NCBI RefSeq assembly: GCF_002884975.1
Contig: NZ_PJKB01000003.1
Location: 350,743-414,742, forward strand
DNA from: Akkermansia muciniphila
GTDB taxonomy: Bacteria > Verrucomicrobiota > Verrucomicrobiia > Verrucomicrobiales > Akkermansiaceae
DNA: 64,000 bases
Reading direction: 5' to 3'
Part shown: one piece after another, positions 35,124 to 44,658 of the stretch
Layout: each line of letters opens with the position of its first letter
How positions within the stretch are numbered: position 1 is the first letter of the stretch
The notes under the pieces: model-generated
Databases searched by the model: none
Seen by the model: the letters and a program-made list of their open reading frames with translations, nothing else
Told to the model about the DNA's origin: nothing
Made by a program: the position numbers and the translations under genes

Positions 35124-37436
35124 CTAATTCTCTTCCCGGATGCCCTTCTTGCTGTTCTTTTCCCTCTTCTCCGCATCCTTGCGCAGGGAGGCGGCCTTCT
35201 TTTCATTGCCGCCTTTCTCATAATACCCGGCAATCTTCTTCTGGATGGCGACCTCCTTCTTCACCTTGAAATAGTCGTCCGACTTGGTCCGGATATAACG
35301 GTTGTAGGAAGATTCCGCCTCCTTGGCCAACTGAAGCACCGCCTCCTGGTCCTGGGAGAAGTACCGGTAATATTGCCCCATCAGCGTCTCAAACACTTCC
35401 GCGCGGCGCGCGTAATCCTTCATGGACTTCCGGTACAGGGAGGCCACCCCGGCCTTGTCCCCGTTCTCCATCAGAATATCCGCCTGCCGCTTGATGGCGG
35501 CGGAAGTCAGATCGCTGCGGCCCTCGTCCGTCTCCTTTTCCAGCTTTTTCAGGTCACGGGCCACATTGCGCTTGTTGGTGGAGGCGTCCCGCATGGGGAA
35601 AATGTATTCATCCTCCACGCGGGCGGCCATGGCCAGGTAATCCGGACGGGAGCGGAACTTGCGCTTGATCATGGTCACCAGCGCATCCCATTCCTCCAGC
35701 TTCGTGCCGCTTTCCGGGCGGCTCATCAGCGCAATCAGGCGTTCCCAGCCCAGGGGGCTTCCGGGGGTGGCCTGCGTGGCGGCTTCCAGCATCACCCGGA
35801 CGCAATCCGGCTTCTGCATCTCTTCAAACAGGTCCGCCAGGGAAAGATAATCCAGGGAGCTATCCAGCCGGGCTCCATTCACCTTCTTGTCCATGCCCTG
35901 CAGAAGGGTGGATTCATGCTTTGATTTGCGGTTGTGCGGATGGGAGAAATGCCCCGTATTGTACCCATACCCGCCATAAGACTGCCAGGTTTCATCCGTC
36001 GTCAGCAGATTGATCCAGGCGTGCGGGCCGCGGTTGCCGTCTCCGGTAACGTAGGCGGAGGGAATGCCGTTGCACTTGGCGGTATTCACGGCAAAATAGG
36101 CCTGGTCCATGCAGATGCCGCCTTCATCCAGAATCTCCTGGAAGGTATAATTCGTATACGGGTCCTTGCCCAGGGCGGCGCGGTCCATCCGGTAGCGGAT
36201 CATGGAATAGGCTCCGCCCCAGCCCTTCCGGGTAAGCCGCACCTTTTTGCGCGCCCAGTCCATTTCCGACCTCGGCAGGCGCACGTCCACCACAAAGAGC
36301 AGCTCGGAAGGGCTTAATTTGGTAATATCTGTCAGAAGTTCATGGGCTTCATCCATCTCCACAAAGTACTCGAACACCTGTTCCAGCGTCAGGGGAGTAG
36401 TGGAAACATTGGTGGAGGAAGAAGCCCGCAGCCTGGACGGGCTGGAGGCTATGCGGGGATCCAGCATGGCGCAGGCCAGCGCCAGCGAGGAATACTTGCT
36501 CCGGGGCATGGCGGAGGTCTTCATCCAGAACTCCGCCCACTTCCGCAGAATGCCTCCCCACTGCTCCTTTGGAGTCTGTTCCCGCGCCATCGTGCGCAGG
36601 AACAGCCTCAGGGGATCGGAGGGATCTGAAAAAAGCCACGGATAAAAATACCTGGGGGAACTCTCCTTGAGCTGCTCCTGAATGGTTTCCGCCCCCACTT
36701 TGCTGATGAGCTGGTACAGTTCATTGGCGCGCATGAGATACGGGCTTTGGTCATACATGGACACGTCGAATTTGCCGAATTTAATGACCTTCACGGCGTC
36801 ACGTTCCAGATTGGACCGCAGAAAATCAGCGTACAGGTCGTAGCGTCCCGTTTCCAGGGCCAGATTGAAGGCATCCGTAAACAGCTTTCTATTGGCGGCG
36901 TTATTGGCTTTCAGGCTGACCAGCAAAACGGGCTTCTTGAAAATCTCCAGCCGGGGGTCTTCCTCCTGGACCACGGGCTCTTCCTTCGGTTCCGCAGGAA
37001 CAGGCTTCACCTCCTCCGGTTTCTTCTGCTGCCGTTTTCTGGCGGCCTCTTCCGCAGCCAGGCGTTCCGCTTCCAGCCGGGCTTTCTCAGCCGCCTCCGC
37101 ACGCGCCCGTTCTTCCGCCGCCCTGCGCGCCGCCTCCAGCTCCGCGGCCTTCCTTGCGCGGGCCGCTTTCGCCTCCGCCTCCTTTCTTGCCGCCAGTTCT
37201 GCGGCCTCCGCCTCCCGTTGAACTGAAATGCGGTGGTAAACCACACCGCCGCCGGCAAGCGCCAGCACCAGAATGATGGTCATAATAATTCCCCCGGAAG
37301 AGGATTTCTTACGCTTGGGAGAACCGGGACGCAAAGGATTGGCAGGATTCATCGGATACGGGTTGAGAGGGTTGGAGCAGTCTGGACAAGGAGGAAAAAG
37401 GTTTTCCACCCCCTTCCGCCTGACATAAAAGCGCAT
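35124..37436 (-). CDS. large membrane-anchored transglutaminase-like protein
   Basis: Starting at ATG 37436 the protein has about 770 residues (37463 is a possible longer start). It begins with a short Cys-containing segment FPPCPDCSNP that could be a zinc ribbon. A membrane helix (GGIIMTIILVLALAGGGVV) follows near residue 50, and then a very charged Ala/Glu/Arg/Lys coiled coil (about 75-150). The C-terminal half contains a transglutaminase-like core: GGICMDQAYFAVNTAKCNG gives the nucleophile Cys and GPHAWINL the His. Active or structural use is unproven. No neighbour explains it; a periplasmic peptide-crosslinking or protease role is possible. Confidence 0.75.
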   Translation of the reverse strand: MRFYVRRKGVENLFPPCPDCSNPLNPYPMNPANPLRPGSPKRKKSSSGGIIMTIILVLALAGGGVVYHRISVQREAEAAELAARKEAEAKAARARKAAELEAARRAAEERARAEAAEKARLEAERLAAEEAARKRQQKKPEEVKPVPAEPKEEPVVQEEDPRLEIFKKPVLLVSLKANNAANRKLFTDAFNLALETGRYDLYADFLRSNLERDAVKVIKFGKFDVSMYDQSPYLMRANELYQLISKVGAETIQEQLKESSPRYFYPWLFSDPSDPLRLFLRTMAREQTPKEQWGGILRKWAEFWMKTSAMPRSKYSSLALACAMLDPRIASSPSRLRASSSTNVSTTPLTLEQVFEYFVEMDEAHELLTDITKLSPSELLFVVDVRLPRSEMDWARKKVRLTRKGWGGAYSMIRYRMDRAALGKDPYTNYTFQEILDEGGICMDQAYFAVNTAKCNGIPSAYVTGDGNRGPHAWINLLTTDETWQSYGGYGYNTGHFSHPHNRKSKHESTLLQGMDKKVNGARLDSSLDYLSLADLFEEMQKPDCVRVMLEAATQATPGSPLGWERLIALMSRPESGTKLEEWDALVTMIKRKFRSRPDYLAMAARVEDEYIFPMRDASTNKRNVARDLKKLEKETDEGRSDLTSAAIKRQADILMENGDKAGVASLYRKSMKDYARRAEVFETLMGQYYRYFSQDQEAVLQLAKEAESSYNRYIRTKSDDYFKVKKEVAIQKKIAGYYEKGGNEKKAASLRKDAEKREKNSKKGIREEN

Positions 37437-37639
37437 TACCTTTCCAAGGTCAACCTGAAACAATGGTCTTTTTCATAGAATCCATCCTTCAGAACCTGTT
37501 AAGAACCAGTCCTGGTGCTTTTTCCTTGTGTTTTCATAGTCATTTTATAGGATTAAGTTCTCACGTTCTCCCAAAAACATGAGAAAAATAAAAGTATCCC
37601 GCTGATTATTCCATAACCGTTATACGTTTTCCTCCGCCT

Positions 37640-38293
37640 ATGAATATTTCTCATGTTTTCTGCCCCCTGCTTGCCGCCATCTCGGGAAGCATTCTTTCCG
37701 GAACAGCCCTCAGCGATGACATCGTGCTGCCCCCGCCGGACAAAAAGGGAGGCAAACCCCTCATGCAGGTTCTGAATGAACGGCATTCCACCCGGTCCTT
37801 TACAGACAAGCCCATTCCGGTGGAAGTCCTGTCTTCCCTGCTCTGGGCGGCACAAGGCGTCAACCGGAATGATCCGGATTACCGCACGGCGCCGTCCTCC
37901 CGGAATTCCAATGAAATAGAAATCTACGTAGTTCTTCCGGAAGGAGCCTACCTTTACAAGCCGGAAACGCACCAATTGCAGAAAGTCATTCAGGGTGACA
38001 TGAGGGCCGCAACGGGAACACAGGAATTCGTGGGCACTGCTCCCCTGAACCTGGTTTATGTGGTGGACCAGTCCAAACAGCCCGGAGACTTTGACGCGAA
38101 GAGAAAGCTGGTCACCGCCTGCACAGGCGTGGGATTCATTGGTGAAAACGTCTACCTCTTCTGCACCTCAGCGGGACTGGGCACCGTTTTCCGCGCCATG
38201 CTGGATGCAGACTACCTCCAGCGCCGTCTCCAGCTCCCCATTTTCAAAAAAGTCCTGTACGCCCAGAGCGTCGGCTATCCTTCCAATTCCTGA
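37640..38293 (+). CDS. exported nitroreductase-family protein
   Basis: The 217-residue protein starts with a hydrophobic signal-like segment (about 1-24). It then has the nitroreductase/SagB-type fold: RHSTRSFTDKPIPVEVLSSLLWAAQGVNR, TAPSSRN, LYKPETHQLQKV and CTGVGFIGENVYLFC. These enzymes bind FMN and reduce nitro compounds or oxidise thiazolines. A signal peptide is unusual for classical nitroreductases but known in this subgroup. A phosphatase gene with its own signal peptide follows after eight bases, so both products probably meet in the periplasm. Confidence 0.82.
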   Translation: MNISHVFCPLLAAISGSILSGTALSDDIVLPPPDKKGGKPLMQVLNERHSTRSFTDKPIPVEVLSSLLWAAQGVNRNDPDYRTAPSSRNSNEIEIYVVLPEGAYLYKPETHQLQKVIQGDMRAATGTQEFVGTAPLNLVYVVDQSKQPGDFDAKRKLVTACTGVGFIGENVYLFCTSAGLGTVFRAMLDADYLQRRLQLPIFKKVLYAQSVGYPSNS

Positions 38294-38301
38294 AAGGAGC
38301 C

Positions 38302-38874
38302 ATGAACCGGAATTCCATCGTGCTCGCAGCCCTGGCGGCCTCGTTTTCCCTTGCCTGTGCAGAAACCATGACGGAAACCCCCGCTCCCATTGAGGTAAAA
38401 GACGCTAAAAACTGCTACCGCCTCAGCCCGGAGCTGTACCGGTCCGGGCAGCCCGGCGGCGACGGGTTCAAGGCCCTTGAAAAGCTGGGGCTCAAATCCG
38501 TCCTCAACTTGCGGGAATACCATAGCGACGCCGACGAGGCGGAACATACCGGACTGCGCCTGTACCGCATGAAACTGGCGGCCGGAAAAGTGACCCGGGA
38601 AGAACTCATGGATTGCCTGCTGCTCATCAGCAATGCTCCCAAGCCCATCCTGGTGCATTGCTGGCACGGGTCCGACCGCACCGGGATTGTCTGCGCCGCC
38701 TACCGCATTGTCATGCAGGGCTGGACGCCGGAAAAGGCGCTTGAAGAACTGATGGACGAACGCTTCGGGCACCATCGGTCCTACTACTCCAATCTCGCGG
38801 AACTGGTCAGAACCACGGACTGGAAGGCGTTCAAAGAAGAATTCCGGAAAAAACGGCAGGCTCAGGGCGTCTGA
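38302..38874 (+). CDS. exported tyrosine/dual-specificity phosphatase
   Basis: The 190-residue product has a signal peptide (cleavage near SLACA-ET). It carries the cysteine-phosphatase P-loop VHCWHGSDRTG at about residues 113-123, giving a CX5R motif with Cys and Arg in place. Upstream conserved pieces are YRSGQPGG and LKSVLNLREY, and the downstream helix is AYRIVMQGWTPEKALEE. It resembles the periplasmic DSP/TpbA-like phosphatases that control exopolysaccharide signalling in Pseudomonas. The actual target is unknown. A terminator follows immediately. Confidence 0.88.
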   Translation: MNRNSIVLAALAASFSLACAETMTETPAPIEVKDAKNCYRLSPELYRSGQPGGDGFKALEKLGLKSVLNLREYHSDADEAEHTGLRLYRMKLAAGKVTREELMDCLLLISNAPKPILVHCWHGSDRTGIVCAAYRIVMQGWTPEKALEELMDERFGHHRSYYSNLAELVRTTDWKAFKEEFRKKRQAQGV

Positions 38875-38886
38875 CCCCTCAGACCA

Positions 38887-38930
38887 CGGCTTTCCCCATG
38901 ACGCGGTTTCATGGGGGAAAAAGCCTTTTC
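38887..38930 (+). terminator. terminator behind the phosphatase gene
   Basis: GGCTTT-CCCCATGA (38888-38901) pairs with TCATGGGG-GAAAAAGCC (38909-38925) and is followed by TTTTC. It also lies just downstream of the convergent GH35 gene's stop and may work for both. Confidence 0.75.
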
Positions 38931-38959
38931 CGGGACCGCGGGCAGCAGGCCCGGCGGCT

Positions 38960-40891
38960 TTACCACTGGTTGTCCAGGTTTTTGGTATCTATCTTTCCAG
39001 GCTCCTTGTTGCGCTCCTTCATGCCGCGAATGGGCTTGGGCTCCTTCTCATGAAGGTCCAGAATATCGATTACGTTTTCTCCCTTTTTCAGGAAGGGAGC
39101 CGGAACATACAGCCTTAACTGGGGGCCTACGTTCCAGTACCGCCCCACGTTAATGCCGTTCACCCACACATATCCCTTGGCATAGCGGGACATGTCCAGG
39201 AATGTATCCTGCGGCTCTTCTATATTCACCACGGCCCGGAAATGCGCGCCTTCCCGCTTTGCGGAAGGGCCTTTCCCCTTGGGGGCCCGGGCAATGGAGG
39301 AGGCTTTCAGGGGAAGCGCCCTCACCGTCCAGTTCTTCAGCTCACGTTTTCCCAGCTTCACATCTCCGTGCAGCCCCTTGCGGTCGCTCTCCATGCTGAT
39401 GTGGAAATTGATATGGCCCATGGCCTCCACCAGGATTTCCAGCGTTGCGGATTTTTTGCGTTCCGGCAGTTCCACGCTCTTTTGTCCCAGACGGCGGTCC
39501 AGCGTGCCGACCAGCTCCCCATCCAGGTACACCTGGGCATAGTCATTCACGTTGCTCAATTCCAGCTTCTCAGCCGGACCAGCGGGAACCGCAGTGCTGT
39601 AAATAGCCATCCCCTGGTTCTGGTTCCACTGCTCAAAATAGGGAGGCTGCGGGAATTTGGACCGGAAAGGTTTGGGCAGGTTCTCCCAGAGCCCGGCATG
39701 CACCGCGGGCGTGAACTCCGGAATCTCCATGGCCGGAATATCCGCGGGGGGTTCAGGCACGGCGGCATCCGCAGGCAGTTTTTCCAGAATAATTTCCCTC
39801 ATCCGGGCATAATACTCATTCATCCGGCCCTGCTCATCCACGGGGGAACCGTAATCGTAGCTTGTAACGTCCGGCTGGTACTTCCCCGGTCCACCGTTGT
39901 TGGCCCCCGCCGTGAAACCGAAGTTGGTGCCTCCGTGAAACACGAACAGGCTGAAGGAACGCCCCTTGTCCATAAACCAGCGGACGTGGTTGACAATTTC
40001 CGGAGTGGGCGCCCAGTTCCCCTCCCCCCAGTGCCGCAGCCAGCCCGGATACGTTTCCGAGGAAAAGACGGGAACGCCCGGATTGCACTTGTTGGCCACG
40101 TTCCAGTGGCCGTCGTTCAGGCCCGGGTCCAGCCCCACGGCCACGCCGGGCAGCACAACGCCCTTCAGGTAATGTTCTCCCGCGCCGTCGGACGTATAAA
40201 AGGGGCCGAACCCTTTTTTAGTCCAGAACGCCTTCAGCCATTCCATGTACTTGCGGTCCTTCCGCTGGTAGCTGCCGTACTCGTTTTCAAGCTGGGTCAT
40301 CAGGATGGGACCTCCGTTCTTCACTAAAAACGGCTCCGCCACACGCGCCACCGCCTCCAGGTAACGCGTTTGCGCCTTCATGAATTTGGCGTCTTCCGTG
40401 GTTCTCAACTTGGCTTTGGGATCCTTCAGCAGATAATGGGGCAGGCCTCCCATATCCCACTCCCCGCACACATAGGGGCCGGGACGGAACAAAACCCACA
40501 TGCCCTCCTCCTGGCAAATCTTGAGAAACTCACCCAGATCACGGTTGCCCGTCTTGAAATCAAAGCTGCCGTCCGGCTGCTCATGGTCATTCCAGAACAC
40601 GTAAAACGCAATGGTGTTCAGCCCCATGGCCCGCGCGGTCCGGATGCGGTGCCTCCAGTATTCCCTGGGAATGCGCTGGGGGTGCATCTCCGCGCCGCGG
40701 ATCTGGAACGGCTTACCGTTCAGCATGAATTCCTGGTTTCCTTCCCCGCCGAACTTGAACACGGCGGGAGCTCCCCCGGAAGGAGCGGGTTTCTGCACAT
40801 TCTGGACAGCCTCGGGACCGGCCCAGGCCAGCGCTCCCACTCCGGCGGCCATCAGGGCGGCAGCACACCTGAACCCATATTGCTTCATCAT
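38960..40891 (-). CDS. glycoside hydrolase family 35 beta-galactosidase
   Basis: The 643-residue secreted enzyme has a signal peptide ending near AWAG. The GH35 barrel follows: FRPGPYVCGEWDMGGLP, then MTQLENEYGSY with the acid/base Glu203, and VFSSETYPGW with the nucleophile Glu278. C-terminal beta-sandwich domains include KGYVWVNGINVGRYWNVGPQ. It removes terminal beta-galactose from glycans such as mucin O-glycans, which suits a mucus-living bacterium. It is a single gene on the minus strand. The first two ATG codons are adjacent; either may be used. Confidence 0.95.
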   Translation of the reverse strand: MMKQYGFRCAAALMAAGVGALAWAGPEAVQNVQKPAPSGGAPAVFKFGGEGNQEFMLNGKPFQIRGAEMHPQRIPREYWRHRIRTARAMGLNTIAFYVFWNDHEQPDGSFDFKTGNRDLGEFLKICQEEGMWVLFRPGPYVCGEWDMGGLPHYLLKDPKAKLRTTEDAKFMKAQTRYLEAVARVAEPFLVKNGGPILMTQLENEYGSYQRKDRKYMEWLKAFWTKKGFGPFYTSDGAGEHYLKGVVLPGVAVGLDPGLNDGHWNVANKCNPGVPVFSSETYPGWLRHWGEGNWAPTPEIVNHVRWFMDKGRSFSLFVFHGGTNFGFTAGANNGGPGKYQPDVTSYDYGSPVDEQGRMNEYYARMREIILEKLPADAAVPEPPADIPAMEIPEFTPAVHAGLWENLPKPFRSKFPQPPYFEQWNQNQGMAIYSTAVPAGPAEKLELSNVNDYAQVYLDGELVGTLDRRLGQKSVELPERKKSATLEILVEAMGHINFHISMESDRKGLHGDVKLGKRELKNWTVRALPLKASSIARAPKGKGPSAKREGAHFRAVVNIEEPQDTFLDMSRYAKGYVWVNGINVGRYWNVGPQLRLYVPAPFLKKGENVIDILDLHEKEPKPIRGMKERNKEPGKIDTKNLDNQW

Positions 40892-41069
40892 GATGAACTG
40901 TTAATCCATTTGAAGATGATTGCCAATCACAATTTTACATTCGCCTCCGCATCTGCGGGCCGGCGGCCCTGTTCATGACGAATTCCTCCCGTGGGGGAAC
41001 CTGCAATCATGTCATACGCCCTCCTTCCTTTGCGCGGATGCCGGAAGCCATGTGTCTAAATTCAGCGAT

Positions 41070-41825
41070 ATGAAAACAATTGTTCTTCTGCGCCATGGAG
41101 AAAGCACGTGGAACCGTGAAAACAGATTTACCGGATGGACGGATGTGGACCTGACGGAACGGGGGGTGGAGGAAGCGTACCACGCGGGCGACTTGTTAAA
41201 AGACAAGGGACTGGCCTTTGACCAGGCCTATACCTCCTATCTCAAGCGTGCCGTAAAGACGCTCAACTGCGTGCTGGACCGCCTGGACCAGGACTGGCTT
41301 CCCGTTGCCAAAAGCTGGCGGCTGAATGAAAAGCATTACGGCATGCTGCAGGGGTTGAATAAAAGTGAAACGGCCAAAAAATACGGAGACGAGCAGGTGC
41401 TGGTCTGGCGGCGCAGCTATGACGTGGCGCCGCCGCCCCTGGCGGAGGACGATCCCGCCAATCCCAGATGGGACCCCCGCTACAAGGGCGTACCCTCCGG
41501 AGAGCTTCCGCGGACGGAATCCCTGAAGGAAGCCATTGACCGCATGATGCCCTACTGGGAGGGAACCATCCTCCCCTCCCTCCGGACGCTGGACAATATC
41601 CTGATCGTGGCCCACGGCAACACCCTGCGCGGCATGATCAAGTACCTGAAACACGTGCCCAACGAACAGCTTCTTTCCCTGAACCTTCCCACCGCCATCC
41701 CCTGCGTGTTTGAATTTGACGACTCCATGAACCTCCAGAAAGACTACTTCCTGGGGGACCCGGACGAAGTCCGCAAACGCATGGAAGCCGTCGCCAGCCA
41801 GGGGCAGGCAGCCAAAAAACCATAA
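41070..41825 (+). CDS. gpmA: 2,3-bisphosphoglycerate-dependent phosphoglycerate mutase
   Basis: The 251-residue enzyme interconverts 2- and 3-phosphoglycerate in glycolysis. It has the histidine phosphatase signature [18 protein letters not shown] with the phosphorylated His near residue 8. [23 protein letters not shown] and [14 protein letters not shown] follow. The start is the ATG at 41070, directly before the conserved N-terminus; upstream in-frame codons are not family-like. A dehydrogenase gene follows after 24 bases. Confidence 0.96.
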   Translation: MKTIVLLRHGESTWNRENRFTGWTDVDLTERGVEEAYHAGDLLKDKGLAFDQAYTSYLKRAVKTLNCVLDRLDQDWLPVAKSWRLNEKHYGMLQGLNKSETAKKYGDEQVLVWRRSYDVAPPPLAEDDPANPRWDPRYKGVPSGELPRTESLKEAIDRMMPYWEGTILPSLRTLDNILIVAHGNTLRGMIKYLKHVPNEQLLSLNLPTAIPCVFEFDDSMNLQKDYFLGDPDEVRKRMEAVASQGQAAKKP

Positions 41826-41849
41826 ACCACCCACTCCTTTTCCCTCCTC

Positions 41850-42878
41850 ATGGCCGACCAACCTTGCCGCATTGCGTTTTTTGACGCCAAGCCTTACGAC
41901 CGGGATTCCTTCAACTCGATCAACGAGCGCGATTTCCATTACGACATCCGCTACTTCAAGGGGCACCTCACCCCGGACAGCGTTCCGCTGACCCGCGGCA
42001 TGGACGTGGCGTGCATTTTCGTCAATGATACGGCGGACAGGGAAGTAATCCGGAGCCTGAAGGAGAACGGCGTGCGGCTGCTGGCCCTGCGCTGCGCCGG
42101 ATTCAACAACGTGGACCTGAAAGCGGCTGAAGAAGTGGATTTGCCCGTCGTCCGGGTTCCCTGGTACTCCCCTTACGCGGTGGCGGAACATGCCGTGGCG
42201 CTGATGCTGGCCCTGAACCGCAAGATACACCGCGCCTACTGGCGCACCAGGGACGGCAATTTCTCCCTGCACGGCCTGATGGGCTTTGACATGAACGGGA
42301 AAACAGCCGGAATTATCGGAACGGGAAAAATCGCCAGAATCCTCATTCGCATCCTCAAGGGCTTCGGCATGAATATCCTGGCTTATGATCCGTACCCCGA
42401 CCAGCGCTTTGCGGAAGAAGCCGGCATCACGTACACCACGCTGGACGACCTTTACGCACGGTCCGACATCATCTCCCTGCACTGCCCCCTCACCCCGGAG
42501 ACGGAATACCTGATTAATGCGGACTCCATCGGCAAAATGAAGGACGGCGTCATGATCATCAACACGGGGCGCGGCAAGCTGATCAACACGGAAATGCTGA
42601 TTGACGGGCTGAAATCAAAAAAGGTGGGCTCCGCAGGCCTGGACGTGTACGAAGAGGAAGGGGAATATTTTTATGAAGACAAGTCGGACAGAATCATTGA
42701 TGATGATACCCTGGCGCGGCTGCTCTCCTTCAACAACGTCATCCTGACTTCCCACCAGGGCTTTTTCACGAAGGAAGCCCTGCACAATATTGCGGAAGTC
42801 ACCCTGCGCAACATCCGGGACTTTCTGGAAGGCAAACCGCTGGGAAACCGGGTCAGCCTCCATCAGGAAAAAGCATGA
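41850..42878 (+). CDS. D-2-hydroxyacid dehydrogenase (lactate-type)
   Basis: The 342-residue protein has the 2-hydroxyacid dehydrogenase fold. The catalytic domain holds CAGFNNVDLKAAEE, and the NAD-binding domain GIIGTGKIARILIRI (a GXGXXA variant near 150). The catalytic Arg-Glu-His region reads LHCPLTPETEYLIN, MINTGRGKLINTE and SHQGFFTKEAL. It resembles the LdhA-type D-lactate dehydrogenases. It follows gpmA by 24 bases and may be in one transcript, placing lactate formation beside lower glycolysis. Confidence 0.9.
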   Translation: MADQPCRIAFFDAKPYDRDSFNSINERDFHYDIRYFKGHLTPDSVPLTRGMDVACIFVNDTADREVIRSLKENGVRLLALRCAGFNNVDLKAAEEVDLPVVRVPWYSPYAVAEHAVALMLALNRKIHRAYWRTRDGNFSLHGLMGFDMNGKTAGIIGTGKIARILIRILKGFGMNILAYDPYPDQRFAEEAGITYTTLDDLYARSDIISLHCPLTPETEYLINADSIGKMKDGVMIINTGRGKLINTEMLIDGLKSKKVGSAGLDVYEEEGEYFYEDKSDRIIDDDTLARLLSFNNVILTSHQGFFTKEALHNIAEVTLRNIRDFLEGKPLGNRVSLHQEKA

Positions 42879-42910
42879 AGCCGTGCTGAAAAGCCCGGTT
42901 TCCTGATCTT

Positions 42911-43247
42911 CTACCGGATGGGAATGTCATAAAAAACAGTCTCATACCCCTGCTTCTCCATCATCTCCCGGCGTACCACGCGCATCACGTTCCCTTCATA
43001 ATCCCAGTCCCCCAGCCGCCACACCACGTCGTAAATGGCGGGGCCTGGTACACGCATTCCACGGAAACCTCCGCCGTACCTTCACCCGTGACCGGGACCT
43101 GATGCTCATGCCTGGCAACCCGGTAAAGCAGCAGGGTCGGCGTGTGACCGTCCAGATGGTAGATTACGATGAAGTAATCTTCCTCCGGCTTGGAATTTCC
43201 AGAAAATTCCGTACCGGAACACGACGCCTCCCTTCTGCCCAAAAATC
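42911..43247 (-). pseudogene. frameshifted small gene remnant
   Basis: Two good protein-like segments lie in different minus-strand frames. The upstream one reads about PEEDYFIVIYHLDGHTPTLL and continues to SVECVYQAP. The downstream one reads AIYDVVWRLGDWDYEGNV to the stop at 42911. One extra C in the run near 43046 would join them into one frame. A second base-count error near the 5' end would supply an ATG-Lys-Lys start. It is either a decayed gene or a sequence error. No family is recognised. Confidence 0.55.
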
Positions 43248-43397
43248 CCTTTTCATTTTTCTTTACCTCCCTTCCCCCCTTGTGGAATATAAGGAGCGGC
43301 CTGCCCCTCCGCCGGGCAGGCCGGCACTGCGGTTGCGCGCACTGCAAATACCTACATCTTTCTGTAAGCACGAACACTTTTTGCCGTACTTTATACC

Positions 43398-44555
43398 ATG
43401 AGCGCTCCGGTTCCTCTCTCTCCCTCCGTTCTGGCTCCCAAACCGCACTATGCCGCCCTGGACGGCCTGCGCGGCGTGGCGGCCGTCATGGTGGTCCTGT
43501 TCCACATGTTTGAAGGGAACGTCAGGGACTTCCAGTTCCACACGGACCAGATCATCAACCATGGCTACCTGGCCGTGGACTTTTTCTTCATGCTGTCCGG
43601 GTTCGTCATCGGATACGCCTATGACGACCGCTGGGGAAAAATGAGCTTATGGAACTTCTGCAAGCGAAGGCTGGTGCGCCTGCAGCCCATGGTAGTCATG
43701 GGCATGCTGCTGGGGGGCATTCTCTTTTACTTCCAGGGCTCGGAGATTTTCCCCAACCTGGCGCAAACCCCGGTGTGGAAAATGCTGCTGGTCATGACCG
43801 TGGGATTCACCCTGCTGCCCGTCCCCGTCTCCCTGGACATCCGGGGATGGACGGAAATGCACCCGCTGAACGGCCCTGCCTGGTCCCTGTTCTTCGAATA
43901 TATCGCCAACATCCTCTATGCCGTGCTCATCAGGAAATTCACCAGCAGGTGGCTGGCCGTCCTGGTATTCCTGGCGGGATGCGCCCTTATCCACCAATGC
44001 TACACGCAGGGCAACAACATCGGCGGCTGGACGCTGGATGTGGAACAATGCCGCGTGGGCCTCACACGGCTCATGTTCCCCTTCTTCGGCGGCCTGCTCC
44101 TGTTCCGGCTGTGCAAGCCGGGACGCATCAGGCACGGCTTCTGGTGGTGCAGCCTGCTCCTGGCGGCGGCCATGGCCATGCCGCATGTGGGCGGCGCGGA
44201 ATATTTCCACTTGAACGGCCTGTATGATGCCTTCTGCATCATCATCATCTTTCCGGCAGTGGTCTTCATGGGAGCCAGCGACATCCCCGGAGACATCTCC
44301 TCCCGGGCCAGCCGGTTCCTGGGAAACATCTCCTATCCCCTTTACATCACCCACTACCCCATTGTCTACATCTACCTGGCATGGGTGCATGACGCGGAAG
44401 TCCCCTTCTCCCGGGCGCTCCCCGTGGCGGTGGGCGTCCTGTTCCTCTGCATTGCCGTGGCCTACGGGTGCCTGAAGCTCTATGACGAACCCGTGCGCGC
44501 ATGGCTCTCCAGGCGCGTGCTCGGCCGCCGCGCTCCGGAGCCTCCCAAGGCGTAA
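43398..44555 (+). CDS. acyltransferase-3 family membrane protein
   Basis: The 385-residue protein has the acyltransferase-3 layout with about ten membrane helices: YAALDGLRGVAAVMVVLFHM at the start (catalytic His in VLFHMFE), YLAVDFFFMLSGFVIGYAY, and FCKRRLVRLQPMVVMGM. Unlike the 27367 gene it has no SGNH extension. Such enzymes O-acetylate or O-succinylate cell-surface sugars. The MFS gene behind it starts 103 bases later and may be cotranscribed. Confidence 0.9.
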   Translation: MSAPVPLSPSVLAPKPHYAALDGLRGVAAVMVVLFHMFEGNVRDFQFHTDQIINHGYLAVDFFFMLSGFVIGYAYDDRWGKMSLWNFCKRRLVRLQPMVVMGMLLGGILFYFQGSEIFPNLAQTPVWKMLLVMTVGFTLLPVPVSLDIRGWTEMHPLNGPAWSLFFEYIANILYAVLIRKFTSRWLAVLVFLAGCALIHQCYTQGNNIGGWTLDVEQCRVGLTRLMFPFFGGLLLFRLCKPGRIRHGFWWCSLLLAAAMAMPHVGGAEYFHLNGLYDAFCIIIIFPAVVFMGASDIPGDISSRASRFLGNISYPLYITHYPIVYIYLAWVHDAEVPFSRALPVAVGVLFLCIAVAYGCLKLYDEPVRAWLSRRVLGRRAPEPPKA

Positions 44556-44658
44556 GTGGCGCCCCCCGCAGGCTCCCGGAAAAACAAACGGGAGCACCCC
44601 GGACAAACATCTGCCTTGCCCCCGGCGCGGCCCAGCCGGATACTGGCGGCCGCCGTCC

